DNA from: a virus
Reading direction: 5' to 3' (one strand)
Virus record (IMG/VR): IMGVR_UViG_3300050821_004497
Span: 1 to 33,997 of that record
Length of the DNA stretch: 33,997 bases
Below, in pieces: positions 9,020 through 15,535 of the stretch. Both the position numbers and the translations under genes were made by a program. Under the pieces are notes generated by a model, which ran no database searches, was not told the DNA's origin, and saw nothing but the letters and a program-made list of their open reading frames with translations. Every line of letters starts with the position of its first letter. Within the stretch, counting starts at the first letter, position 1.

Positions 9020-10597
9020 TCACGGCACCCCCGGTATCAACTGCACCACGATGTTTTCGAGGGTCATGGTGTCGGTCGCGGTGGCGAGTTGCATGTTCAT
9101 CACGAAGTTTTGGCTGGTTGTGGTGTCAATGGCACCAAACACAGGTGCGGCGGCGGCGCCAGCTAGCGGCGTCGCGGGAATAGGTGCTTGGACATTAGCC
9201 ACTCCACGATTGCAAAACCCAACCTCCTGGCCACCGCCAAGGGCAGTCGTTAGATTGTTGACAAAGAAGTTGTAGGACGAAAAACTGGACGTGAGCGTCT
9301 TTGCTCCTGCGCTGTTATTGTTGCTCCACGCCGCCTTTCTGACAACGGTTCCGTTCACTCCGATTACATTGCCCGCAATCGCCAGCGTATAGCCCGCGAT
9401 GTTACTGCCCGTCGTCTGCGTATAGGCCCCGGGGCCGGTCGTGGCAAAAGCCGTGGGAGAGCCGGGGATGGTCGGCGTGCCGGACGTGTAGGTGTTGTTG
9501 AACACCGTCGCTGCGGTGGTCGAGGAAAACGTCGCGTAGTACCAGCCTGCCGCACTAGCAGCGGCAATCGCTCCGGTAGGCATCCACACATAAGCGTTCG
9601 GGTAAGCCGTCGCGACAGCGGTCAGGCCAGTCAGCGCACCGTTGTTCGCCATCGAGCCGGACGACACCAACACGAACGGGATGTGAGATTGGCCGAGAGT
9701 TTGTGGCGTCGTGATTGGGTTGACAGAGAATTTTGTGAACGTCAGCGGATCAGTCCCGACCGTATTGACCGTCGAAGTCAGCAGCCACGACGTGGTGCCG
9801 TTCACGGTGCCGTTGACGACCGGAATAGCGCCAGTGTTGTTGATGTCGCTCGGCGCATCGTAGTCGAGCGCGCGGGTCAATATCGGCGGCAGGATGCCGG
9901 TCTGGACCTGCGTGACGTAGTAGATGCCGTTAAAAGCGCCGGACGGCGACTGCGTGTCGTTCTTCACCAAGAGACGCTGGCCGAGCGCCGTGAAGGTGAA
10001 GCCGTCGATCACGACAGCCGTGTTCACCGAGCCGGTGAACGTCGCACCGATGCCGGCAACACCGTTGTTGTAGGTAAATCCGCTGGTGTTTGCCGCCGCT
10101 GTGGTCGCGGCTTGAACAGCGACCGCTGGGTTGACACCAGCCACCGCGTTAGCGATTGCTGTAGTGACATAAGCTGTGGTCGGGATTGTGGTTGAATTAT
10201 CAGTCGCGGCCGGTGTTGGGGCTGTAGGTGCTCCGGTTAAGGCTGGTGACACCGTCCCGGCTGGGCCGCCCGTGCCCGACGATGCACCCCCTAGCAGCGT
10301 CGCGACGCCAGCGCCCGGCGTGACCGTCGCCAACGCGCCGAACGCGGTGCCGTTGGTCTTAAGGCAAGTAATAGCGCCGCCGGCCGCTGCCGTACAATCT
10401 CCAGACACCAGTGAGAAAACATAAGTCGCCGCCTGCGACGGCGTACATTTGCGATCGGCACCACCTTGCACGCAATAGAGCAATTCCGAGCCGGCCAGCG
10501 CGGACGCCGCAGTCATGGCGGCAACCGTGCTGTCAGCAGCCCGCACTGGCGACGCGAGTGCAAGGACGGCGGCGAGCGCGATCAGAAATCTTCGCAT
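9020..10597 (-). CDS. Secreted or tail-fibre-like protein with Sec signal peptide
   Basis: A 525-residue protein. The first 22 residues (MRRFLIALAAVLALASPVRA) form a textbook Sec signal: two Arg, a hydrophobic Leu/Ala core, and a VRA cleavage site. The mature part is Gly/Ala/Thr/Ser-rich, with stretches such as TPAATDNSTTIPTTAYVTTA that are common in phage tail-fibre or collar regions, followed by a beta-rich body (GQRLLVKNDTQSPSGAFNGI YYVT pattern, then LTRALDYD). The latter is the 'G.RvLVKdqt...NGiYvV....w.RA.D.d' module of phage tail-fibre/tip proteins. A receptor-binding role fits, but a signal peptide is odd for a protein assembled in the cytoplasm. Three neighbours share this oddity. 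Confidence 0.65.
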   Translation of the reverse strand: MRRFLIALAAVLALASPVRAADSTVAAMTAASALAGSELLYCVQGGADRKCTPSQAATYVFSLVSGDCTAAAGGAITCLKTNGTAFGALATVTPGAGVATLLGGASSGTGGPAGTVSPALTGAPTAPTPAATDNSTTIPTTAYVTTAIANAVAGVNPAVAVQAATTAAANTSGFTYNNGVAGIGATFTGSVNTAVVIDGFTFTALGQRLLVKNDTQSPSGAFNGIYYVTQVQTGILPPILTRALDYDAPSDINNTGAIPVVNGTVNGTTSWLLTSTVNTVGTDPLTFTKFSVNPITTPQTLGQSHIPFVLVSSGSMANNGALTGLTAVATAYPNAYVWMPTGAIAAASAAGWYYATFSSTTAATVFNNTYTSGTPTIPGSPTAFATTGPGAYTQTTGSNIAGYTLAIAGNVIGVNGTVVRKAAWSNNNSAGAKTLTSSFSSYNFFVNNLTTALGGGQEVGFCNRGVANVQAPIPATPLAGAAAAPVFGAIDTTTSQNFVMNMQLATATDTMTLENIVVQLIPGVP

Positions 10598-10598
10598 A

Positions 10599-10811
10599 TC
10601 AGCAGCCTCCGGCTAGACAAATTCTGCTTGCGGCGTCGGTTTGCAGGAGACGCGACGTACCATCGACCAACAGCAATAGATTGGTTGGCGCAGCACCGCC
10701 GCCAGCACCCCACGGCGGCACATGACCAGCGGGCGACATGATCCACGGCTGCGCCCATGCCGCTCCGAACAGTGCCAGCGTGATGAGCGATGCGAGCAAC
10801 AATACGCGCAT
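10599..10811 (-). CDS. Small exported protein (Sec signal peptide)
   Basis: A 70-residue protein starting MRVLLLASLITLALFGAAWA, a clear signal peptide with probable cleavage after AWA. The remaining 50 residues are short and Gly/Pro-rich with 'NLLLLVDGTSRLLQTDAASR' and end CLAGGC. The ATG at 10811 lies two bases after the stop of the 139-residue exported protein, so the pair look coupled; a longer frame to 10991 runs over that gene. The stop lies one base before the start of the 525-residue signal-peptide protein. Function unknown; the mature part is too short for a catalytic domain. Confidence 0.6.
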   Translation of the reverse strand: MRVLLLASLITLALFGAAWAQPWIMSPAGHVPPWGAGGGAAPTNLLLLVDGTSRLLQTDAASRICLAGGC

Positions 10812-10813
10812 GG

Positions 10814-11233
10814 TCAGAACTGCGTGTAATAGACGATCGCCTGCACCGCGACGCCCGCAGACACGTTGATGCACAGATCGTTGGAGGCGGGAACGGGAGG
10901 AAGTCCGGTATAGACCGGAAGATGATCGACGTCCCCGGTCTGCGCGGTGAAACGAAACGCCGGCGTCACTGCGGTAGTCCCGGTGCCACACGTTCCGCCA
11001 GTGCCGTACTCGAGCTTCACGGTTGCGATGCCGTTGGAAAAGAAATTGAAGCCGCAGACGTAGATTTGCTTGGCGGCAACGCCGGTTACGAGTTTGGTGT
11101 CACCGCTCGTCGAGGCATCGTACTGCGCCGACTGATTGCACCCAGCCATCTGATTCGGTGAGACCGAGATACCTTGCGCGGATGCGTAGCCGCACCACAA
11201 CAACATCAGACCGGCGGCGATCAGTTTGCGCAT
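10814..11233 (-). CDS. Exported cysteine-containing small protein
   Basis: A 139-residue protein with a signal peptide (MRKLIAAGLMLLWCGYASA, cleavage after ASA). The mature part contains four cysteines (in AGCNQ, YVCGF, GTCGT and DLCIN), compatible with two disulfides in the periplasm. The pattern YDAST...KQIYVCGFNFFSNG, 'VKLEYGTGG', and the C-terminal 'NVSAGVAVQAIVYYTQF' recur in small proteins near tail genes of other phages, as I recall them, but no function is established. A ribosome-binding-like AAAGG lies just upstream of the ATG. It is probably the first gene of the exported trio that continues leftward. Confidence 0.6.
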   Translation of the reverse strand: MRKLIAAGLMLLWCGYASAQGISVSPNQMAGCNQSAQYDASTSGDTKLVTGVAAKQIYVCGFNFFSNGIATVKLEYGTGGTCGTGTTAVTPAFRFTAQTGDVDHLPVYTGLPPVPASNDLCINVSAGVAVQAIVYYTQF

Positions 11234-11294
11234 GGTCTTTCTACCTTTCGAAAATGAGGTGGCGGCTTCGCCCGATTGAGCGTGAACTATGACA

Positions 11295-11312
11295 CTTCCG
11301 GGTTATCACACC
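11295..11312. other. Perfect 6-bp stem hairpin in the gap before the exported trio
   Basis: The sequence CCGGGT-TATCAC-ACCCGG forms a hairpin with a six-base loop within the 170-base gap 11234-11403. No T-run follows on either strand, so it is not a convincing intrinsic terminator. Nothing else is visible in this gap. Confidence 0.3.
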
Positions 11313-11403
11313 CGGACCCAAGCAATCCCCGCCAGCATCGGGCGCGTTTATGACCTACCGGCCGCCCTCGGACCAGGTTGGATCTGGATCGCTCGGGTCA
11401 ACT

Positions 11404-11706
11404 CTATGCAGCAGCCGCGGGTGCGGCGCCGGGTGAAGCGGCGGCAGCGGCAGGTGGCGCGGCACCCGGAGCCGCAGCAGGCGCAGCTGCGGCAGCGGGA
11501 GCCGCAGCACCCGCGGCTTGATTCTCGGCCATAGCCTCCGCGGCCTGGCGTTCCTCCATCTGGGAGTGCTCGTCCTCGTGGAGTTTATGCACGCCGTCGC
11601 GCGCCTTCTGGTGGCGCGCGTGCATCTCCTTGCGCTCGCGGGCGTGGCGCTCGTGGGTGCCCTCGGGCTTACCGGACTCTTTCTTGCCGCCGTACCAATC
11701 AGCCAT
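11404..11706 (-). CDS. His-rich, Ala/Pro-tailed small protein with N-terminal WYG tag
   Basis: A 100-residue protein beginning MADWYGGKKESGKPEG. Residues 18-47 form a strongly charged helix with seven histidines (18, 21, 29, 32, 40, 43 and 47) among Arg, Lys and Glu. The last 38 residues are almost only Ala, Pro and Gly. The ATG at 11706 overlaps the stop of the iron-sulfur protein gene (ATGGCTGA), giving strong evidence for coupling. The histidine cluster could bind metal, which is suggestive beside an Fe-S protein, but this is inference. The WYG motif is at the start here, while in its relatives it is at the end. Confidence 0.6.
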   Translation of the reverse strand: MADWYGGKKESGKPEGTHERHARERKEMHARHQKARDGVHKLHEDEHSQMEERQAAEAMAENQAAGAAAPAAAAAPAAAPGAAPPAAAAASPGAAPAAAA

Positions 11707-11887
11707 TTTTCTCTCCGTACCATTCGCGCGGTTTGCGCTTGAAGAATTTGCACCAGCCGGTCGGCTGGATTTCACCTATCACCGCAGAACACCGATCGGG
11801 CTCGCGGAACATCTCGCACTTTCCACATCGCTCCGAACCATTGGGGCGGTCGCGGTAGTGGACGTCCTTCTTACTTGCCTTTGCCAT
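11699..11887 (-). CDS. High-potential iron-sulfur protein (HiPIP)-like miniprotein
   Basis: A 62-residue protein with four cysteines at 21, 24, 33 and 46. The region CSAVIGEIQPTGWCKFF fits the classic HiPIP signature C-x(6,9)-[LIVM]-x(3)-G-[YW]-C-x(2)-[FYW] exactly, and the preceding pair is C-x2-C within 'HYRDRPNGSERCGKC', the usual start of the short HiPIP form. HiPIPs bind one [4Fe-4S] cluster and carry electrons. No signal peptide is seen, so it would stay in the cytoplasm or the virion. The C terminus is REWYGEKNG. The frame overlaps the previous gene by 17 bases and the next by 8, so it belongs to a dense coupled set of tiny genes. A redox role in a phage is unexplained. Confidence 0.8.
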   Translation of the reverse strand: MAKASKKDVHYRDRPNGSERCGKCEMFREPDRCSAVIGEIQPTGWCKFFKRKPREWYGEKNG

Positions 11888-12038
11888 ACCAGCGCTCGCC
11901 GCGCGGTTCCTTCGGCTTCGCCTTTTCCTCTTTCATGGCCTTGGCGTCCTTGCGGACCTTGGCAATCGGTTTCTTCGCCATCGATTTTTCTCCTGGAACG
12001 GTACGTCGCGCCATGTCGGCGAGGGTGAGGGAAGCCAT
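11871..12038 (-). CDS. Small basic protein with capsid-like leader and WYG tail
   Basis: A 55-residue Lys/Ala-rich protein. Its first eight residues, MASLTLAD, are identical to those of the major capsid protein, followed by a similar 'RR..P..K' spacing. The DNA of this leader is also nearly the same as the capsid gene start. The tail is ERWYGKGK. The ATG at 12038 overlaps the upstream stop as TGATG, which supports starting with the capsid-like leader rather than at a later Met (MARR or MAKK). The rest is a basic, probably helical region (KVRKDAKAMKEEKAKPKEP) that could bind nucleic acid. Function unknown. Confidence 0.55.
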   Translation of the reverse strand: MASLTLADMARRTVPGEKSMAKKPIAKVRKDAKAMKEEKAKPKEPRGERWYGKGK

Positions 12039-12253
12039 CAATCGTAAAGCCCAGACGGTATCTTCCGCAGACGCTGTAGCGCCGCCCAATCGAATGAGGC
12101 TTCGATGCTTTTCCCGTTAGCGGTCTCGCGTTCGACCGAGCGTAGGAACTGCCGAGCAAGCACCGCCAAGTCATCGTCAGGATCACCAAAATGGCGATCA
12201 AGCACCGCATGTGCGAGCTTTACTGCATGGTCAAATTCTTTATTCTCGCTCAT
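12038..12253 (-). CDS. Small hypothetical phage protein
   Basis: A 71-residue protein. Its sequence, MSENKEFDHAVKLAHAVLDR then PDDDLAVLARQFLRSVER, suggests two or three amphipathic helices and no cysteines or signal peptide. The stop overlaps the ATG of the next gene (TGATG), and its own ATG directly follows the stop of the VSxAQR-type gene. Function not recognised. Good coupling on both sides makes it a real gene. Confidence 0.6.
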   Translation of the reverse strand: MSENKEFDHAVKLAHAVLDRHFGDPDDDLAVLARQFLRSVERETANGKSIEASFDWAALQRLRKIPSGLYD

Positions 12254-12448
12254 TCAATCCTCCTTGGCTTTGCCGTACCATTTGCGCGCCGGTTTGCCGT
12301 CCTTGACCTTCGCGGGCAGCGAGCCGCCCGGATCGGATTCGGTAAACTCTTTCGCCACCGCGGCCTTGATGCCACGCTTCGCGGCGGCCTTGGGATTCTT
12401 CTTCGCCCACCACATCAATCCGCGTTGAGCTTGGCTGACGATGGGCAT
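12254..12448 (-). CDS. Small VSxAQR-type phage protein with WYG tail
   Basis: A 64-residue protein starting MPIVSQAQRGLMWWAKKNP, followed by a basic helix and 'VAKEFTESDPGGSLPAKVKD'. Short phage proteins beginning MPxVSKAQRxxM and ending with a 'GKLPxxV' segment are widespread in tailed phages of unknown function; this matches that layout. It adds a C-terminal DGKPARKWYGKAKED. The gene lies just downstream of a probable intrinsic terminator, so it may have its own promoter or depend on readthrough. Confidence 0.65.
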   Translation of the reverse strand: MPIVSQAQRGLMWWAKKNPKAAAKRGIKAAVAKEFTESDPGGSLPAKVKDGKPARKWYGKAKED

Positions 12449-12459
12449 TGCGTCACCTC

Positions 12460-12489
12460 AAAAGCGGCGGATGCCCGAAAGCATCCGCC
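12460..12489 (-). terminator. Intrinsic terminator after the 428-residue exported protein
   Basis: On the minus strand a perfect nine-base stem GGCGGATGC-(TTTCGG)-GCATCCGCC is followed by GCTTTTG. It lies about 30 bases after the stop of the exported fibre-like protein and just before the start of the VSxAQR-type gene. The four-T run is short, so termination may be partial. Confidence 0.65.
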
Positions 12490-12518
12490 AGTTTGGGGGG
12501 ATACACCACGGCTACAAA

Positions 12519-13805
12519 CTAGAGATCGGCGCTGAAGTTGACATTCGCCGCCGTATTGGCACCGACGAGCTGCGAGGAACCGCCAGCAGTCACGGTCGCG
12601 CCGGTTGTGCATGTCACCTTGCCGGCAAAGATCGACGTCGAGGACGCAACGACCGCGAAGCCGGTACATGCCGTCGGGGATCCCGCGGTCGCGGTATCGC
12701 CGAAAGCGGTAGAAGCCGACGCGGTTGCGGTCGGCGCGGCGCGCATGGGCACCGGGAACTGGATCGGGCACACCACCGCCGCCGTCGTCGTCGCCTGACA
12801 CAGCGTAATCGGCACCGTGTTCGCGACGTTGTCGGTGATCTGGTAGTAGGCGCGATATTGCAGGAGTGCTTCGAGCGCCGCAGGTCGACGGTCGAAGGCC
12901 GTGCAGTTGATGGTGGTGCAGTTATAGCCGACGGTCGTTGAGACCTTCGGCGCCAAGGCAAGATTGCGCGTCAGCTGGACGCCGGAGAACGCGATGTAGT
13001 CGTTCGCGCCTGCAGTACCGACCGGAGTAAAGCACAGCGCAACACCCACCTCCGTCGCGGTCACTGGAATGTTTCCGACTGCGGCATAGCGCCCATTGGT
13101 GGCGCTGATGGGGATGACTGCCGCCGTCGCATTGGCCTGGCCGGTCCAACCCGCACCGCCACCGCCGCCGCCGTTAAGACCCTTGGCGAGCGCAGCCGTA
13201 CCCTCATCGGCTCCCGTGCCATAAATGATGTAGGCCGTCATGTTGCTGGAAGCGGCAGAGAAGTTTGCGCCCGCGGTGGCGTGGAAGTCGAGTTCTACGG
13301 TCGCACCGGCCGTCTGGTAGGAATTGGCCGATTCCACCTCCTGCGCCATACAGACCTGGATCACACCAGTTTGACCCGAGGTGCGCGCCATCTTGAACGC
13401 ATATTGAAAGCCGCTCGGCGGCAAGTCGCCCGCGGTCGAATCGCGCGACACCGTCATTGCCGTGGCAGTGCCCGACCAATAGGCCCAGCGATCGGGACCG
13501 CCGTAGGTCAGCGTCGTCGTGACCGATGCGCCGGTCGTGCCGCGCTGGAACAGATTGGTGGTTGCATCGCCGCCGACCAGCAAATTGTTGCGCGTCGGCT
13601 GTGCATTACCGAAGCCGGCCAACGATGCCGTGTTCACGTAGCACGACACCGTGCAGGGAAATTGCAGCGGGACCTGTTCGGTGCCGAGCAGGTTTGTGAT
13701 CTGCTGCATGCCCTGGCTGACGGCCGGGGCCGGAAGGAAGTAGGCGCCGAGCGCAAAGAAAGATGCACAGAGCGCAGCGACGCCGAGGCGTTGCAAAAGT
13801 TTCAT
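12519..13805 (-). CDS. Exported or tail-fibre-like protein with Sec signal peptide
   Basis: A 428-residue protein. The start MKLLQRLGVAALCASFFALG continues to AVSQ, a plausible Sec signal (basic start, hydrophobic core, AVS cleavage). The mature part contains NLLVGGDATTNLFQRGTTG, then a jelly-roll-like beta region (RWAYWSGTATAMTVSRDST, GFQYAFKMARTSGQTG, CMAQEVESANSYQTAG) that resembles carbohydrate-binding or tail-fibre modules seen in phage proteins of the 'N.l.GG....w..G......... .yv.DrW' type. Later come AFDRRPAALEALLQYRAYYQ and Ser/Thr/Ala-rich strands. A terminator follows it. A receptor-binding role is likely, but the signal peptide is puzzling. Confidence 0.65.
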   Translation of the reverse strand: MKLLQRLGVAALCASFFALGAYFLPAPAVSQGMQQITNLLGTEQVPLQFPCTVSCYVNTASLAGFGNAQPTRNNLLVGGDATTNLFQRGTTGASVTTTLTYGGPDRWAYWSGTATAMTVSRDSTAGDLPPSGFQYAFKMARTSGQTGVIQVCMAQEVESANSYQTAGATVELDFHATAGANFSAASSNMTAYIIYGTGADEGTAALAKGLNGGGGGGAGWTGQANATAAVIPISATNGRYAAVGNIPVTATEVGVALCFTPVGTAGANDYIAFSGVQLTRNLALAPKVSTTVGYNCTTINCTAFDRRPAALEALLQYRAYYQITDNVANTVPITLCQATTTAAVVCPIQFPVPMRAAPTATASASTAFGDTATAGSPTACTGFAVVASSTSIFAGKVTCTTGATVTAGGSSQLVGANTAANVNFSADL

Positions 13806-14000
13806 GGTCTATATCGCCGCTCGTCGCGGCGCTCCTGGTTGAAGTGAAAAACGATAGGGCCGGTGCTTTGCACCTTCCCTCGCGTCATGAGATCGAAGCG
13901 TGTTGCTCCACCGCGACCCGGCCCGCTTTGCCCCGTTACTTTCGCTTTGGGGAGCGTGGCACTACCTCACGCTGATAGCTACCTCAGCGCCGCGAGTTCG

Positions 14001-14020
14001 AGGGTGCCAGATGACACCCT
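14001..14020. other. Hairpin in the gap 13806-14061
   Basis: AGGGTG-(CCAGATGA)-CACCCT forms a six-base stem in the 256-base gap before the fibre-like gene. No T-run follows. The same gap also contains, on the minus strand at about 14036-14056, codons for RAWYG out of frame with the preceding gene. No complete gene was seen. Confidence 0.3.
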
Positions 14021-14061
14021 GCTGGGGGCCTTGCGAGCCGTACCAAGCCCTTGTGGTGTTC

Positions 14062-14691
14062 CTATCCCGTCGCCGACGACGGCGAATCGGTTGCGTTGGA
14101 GTTGGACAGCGGCATCTGCGGCTGCGGCGTTCGCTGTCCGGGCCGGCGCTGCCGCGGAGCGTTCGGCGAAGGCGGTGCAACGCTCGCGGCCGGCGGTGCG
14201 CGCCCGGCTTCCATCGGATAACCCTGCGAGTGTGACGAGAACGGCATCGGCGCCTGGTCGCCCTGGCGCATCGGCCGGACTGCAGCGTTGACCGGATGAA
14301 GCTGGCCCCTGCGGGTTTCGGCAAGCCGCGATGCCAAGAGCATCACGCTGCCCCACCACTGATCCTTGGAGATCATTTCGTCGCCTTCCTTCGGGCGAAG
14401 CGTGTAAGCGGCCTCGTTGATGCACTCCTGCGGGATCGCAGCCGCACCGCTCCTTGGCATCGTCGCATGCCAGCGCTCGAGCGCGTCGCCTGCAGCCTTG
14501 TTGAGCGGCTTCCAGGCATCGGACGGCGTCTGGTCCGTCGAGAAATGGTGTCCCGGTTCGATCAGCGTGGGACCGACCTGGCCGGTCTCGTCGGACGCCA
14601 TGATGATGTAGCACTGCGTCAGCGCCTCGTAGGTCGGCGCCTCGATGCGATGGCCGCCGTCGGCGATGTAAAATTCGGGGAGCGTATCCAT
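14062..14691 (-). CDS. Hypothetical phage protein with Pro-rich C-terminus
   Basis: A 209-residue protein. The N-terminal half looks folded: YIADGGHRIEAPTYEALTQ, CYIIMASDETGQVGPTLIEP, HFSTDQTPSDAWKPLNKAAG, and 'LRPKEGDEMISKDQWWGSVM LLASRL'. From about residue 150 it is Pro/Ser/Gln-rich and probably disordered. No family was recognised. It follows the capsid and cement genes, separated from them by the plus-strand HNH remnant and two long hairpins. Just after its TAG stop the minus strand encodes RAWYGSQGPQQG in the next frame, so the C terminus may have been shortened by an indel. Confidence 0.55.
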   Translation of the reverse strand: MDTLPEFYIADGGHRIEAPTYEALTQCYIIMASDETGQVGPTLIEPGHHFSTDQTPSDAWKPLNKAAGDALERWHATMPRSGAAAIPQECINEAAYTLRPKEGDEMISKDQWWGSVMLLASRLAETRRGQLHPVNAAVRPMRQGDQAPMPFSSHSQGYPMEAGRAPPAASVAPPSPNAPRQRRPGQRTPQPQMPLSNSNATDSPSSATG

Positions 14692-14715
14692 TGGTGTTTG
14701 TCCTTATGAGGATTT

Positions 14716-14760
14716 GCGCTGCGCCCCGCGTGGGTCTGCGGAACCGACGGGGCGCAGCGC
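14716..14760. other. Long hairpin (13-bp perfect stem) upstream of the 209-residue gene
   Basis: GCGCTGCGCCCCG at 14716-14728 pairs perfectly with CGGGGCGCAGCGC at 14748-14760, with a 19-base loop. It ends about 25 bases before the minus-strand ATG at 14691. There is no T-run, so an mRNA stability or processing element, an attenuator, or a remnant of a mobile-gene border are all possible. Confidence 0.55.
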
Positions 14761-14841
14761 GTTCACGACTTCGGTGGGAGGGTTCCAGGCACCGAGCCGT
14801 TAGGGGTTGCAGGGGTAGCACAGACAGGGTACATTAGGCGA

Positions 14842-14874
14842 GGTCGCAAGCGTTGCTGCGCTTTGCGACCTCTG
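14842..14874. other. Second long hairpin beside the HNH gene
   Basis: GAGGTCGCAAGCG at 14842-14854 pairs with CGCTTTGCGACCTC at 14861-14874, broken by one bulged T, with a TTGCTG loop. It lies 28 bases before the HNH start codon. Neither strand shows a T-run after it. Confidence 0.5.
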
Positions 14875-14901
14875 ACCACACCGAGCTTGAGGGAGCCCGA
14901 C

Positions 14902-15513
14902 ATGGCTAATACTAAAATCTCCCAATTTCATCGTCCGCGCAAGATCGGCAAGTCCCTAACCGCCGAACAATTACGCGCGCTTGTTCACTATAATCCCGAG
15001 ACCGGCGCGTTCACTTGGCTGCGGCGGGACGAACGGGACCATTACGATCGCACTTGGAACAGCAATTGGGCAGGAAAGATTGCTGGTTGCACAAAAACCG
15101 GAACAGGTTACACGATCATCGCCATTTACAACTAAATTTACTTGGCGCACCGACTCGTTTGGCTTTATCAGATTGGCCGGTGGCCGGCTAACTGCATCGA
15201 CCACATCAACATGAATCGCGCGGACAACCGTTTCGTAAATCTCCGCGAAGCAACACACTCCGAAAACCACTACAATCGCACGATCCAATCAAACAACAAA
15301 GCCGGACTGAAAGGCGTTTATTTTCACAAGTTCAGCAAACGATGGCACGCTCTCATTACGCACGAGGGACGCAAAATCTCGCTCGGCTATTACGCCACAC
15401 CGGAATTAGCAAGTGCTGTTTATCGAGGTGCCGAGAAAATCCTGCGTGGGGTTTGGTCCGATGTAGATCGTGAGAAAGGAAAGACCCCTCTCACGATCTA
15501 CGAAGTCAATTAA
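14902..15513 (+). pseudogene. HNH-AP2 homing-type endonuclease broken by an in-frame stop
   Basis: The plus-strand frame would encode about 203 residues but has a TAA at 15133-15135. Before the stop: MANTKISQFHRPRKIGKSLT, then the NUMOD-like 'LVHYNPETGAFTWLRRD' that opens this family. After it, in the same frame: LAHRLVWLYQIGRWPANCID, HINMNRADNRFVNLREATHS (the HNH core with DHIN and NR..NLR), and an AP2-type DNA-binding domain GLKGVYFHKFSKRWHALITH. Only the stop separates 'IIAIYN' from 'IYLAHRL', so a single base change (AAA or GAA to TAA) would explain it. A TTG at 15142 could restart the second half. The ribosome site GAGGGAG precedes the ATG. It is opposite to all neighbours, as expected of an invading gene. 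Confidence 0.8.
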
Positions 15514-15535
15514 AAAGTGGCTACGACGCCACTTT
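15514..15535. terminator. Bidirectional terminator between HNH remnant and cement gene
   Basis: AAAGTGGC-(TACGAC)-GCCACTTT is a perfect eight-base stem at the meeting point of the plus-strand HNH gene and the minus-strand cement gene. On the minus strand it is followed by TT AATTG, giving a CCACTTTTTAATT end. It overlaps the cement gene's stop codon. Confidence 0.7.

Noticed and set aside
11295-11312. Intrinsic terminator before the exported trio
   Set aside because: The six-base stem has no T-run on either strand.
15142-15513. An independent gene starting at TTG 15142
   Set aside because: It is the in-frame continuation of the HNH-AP2 gene after one stop codon, with no convincing ribosome site of its own.
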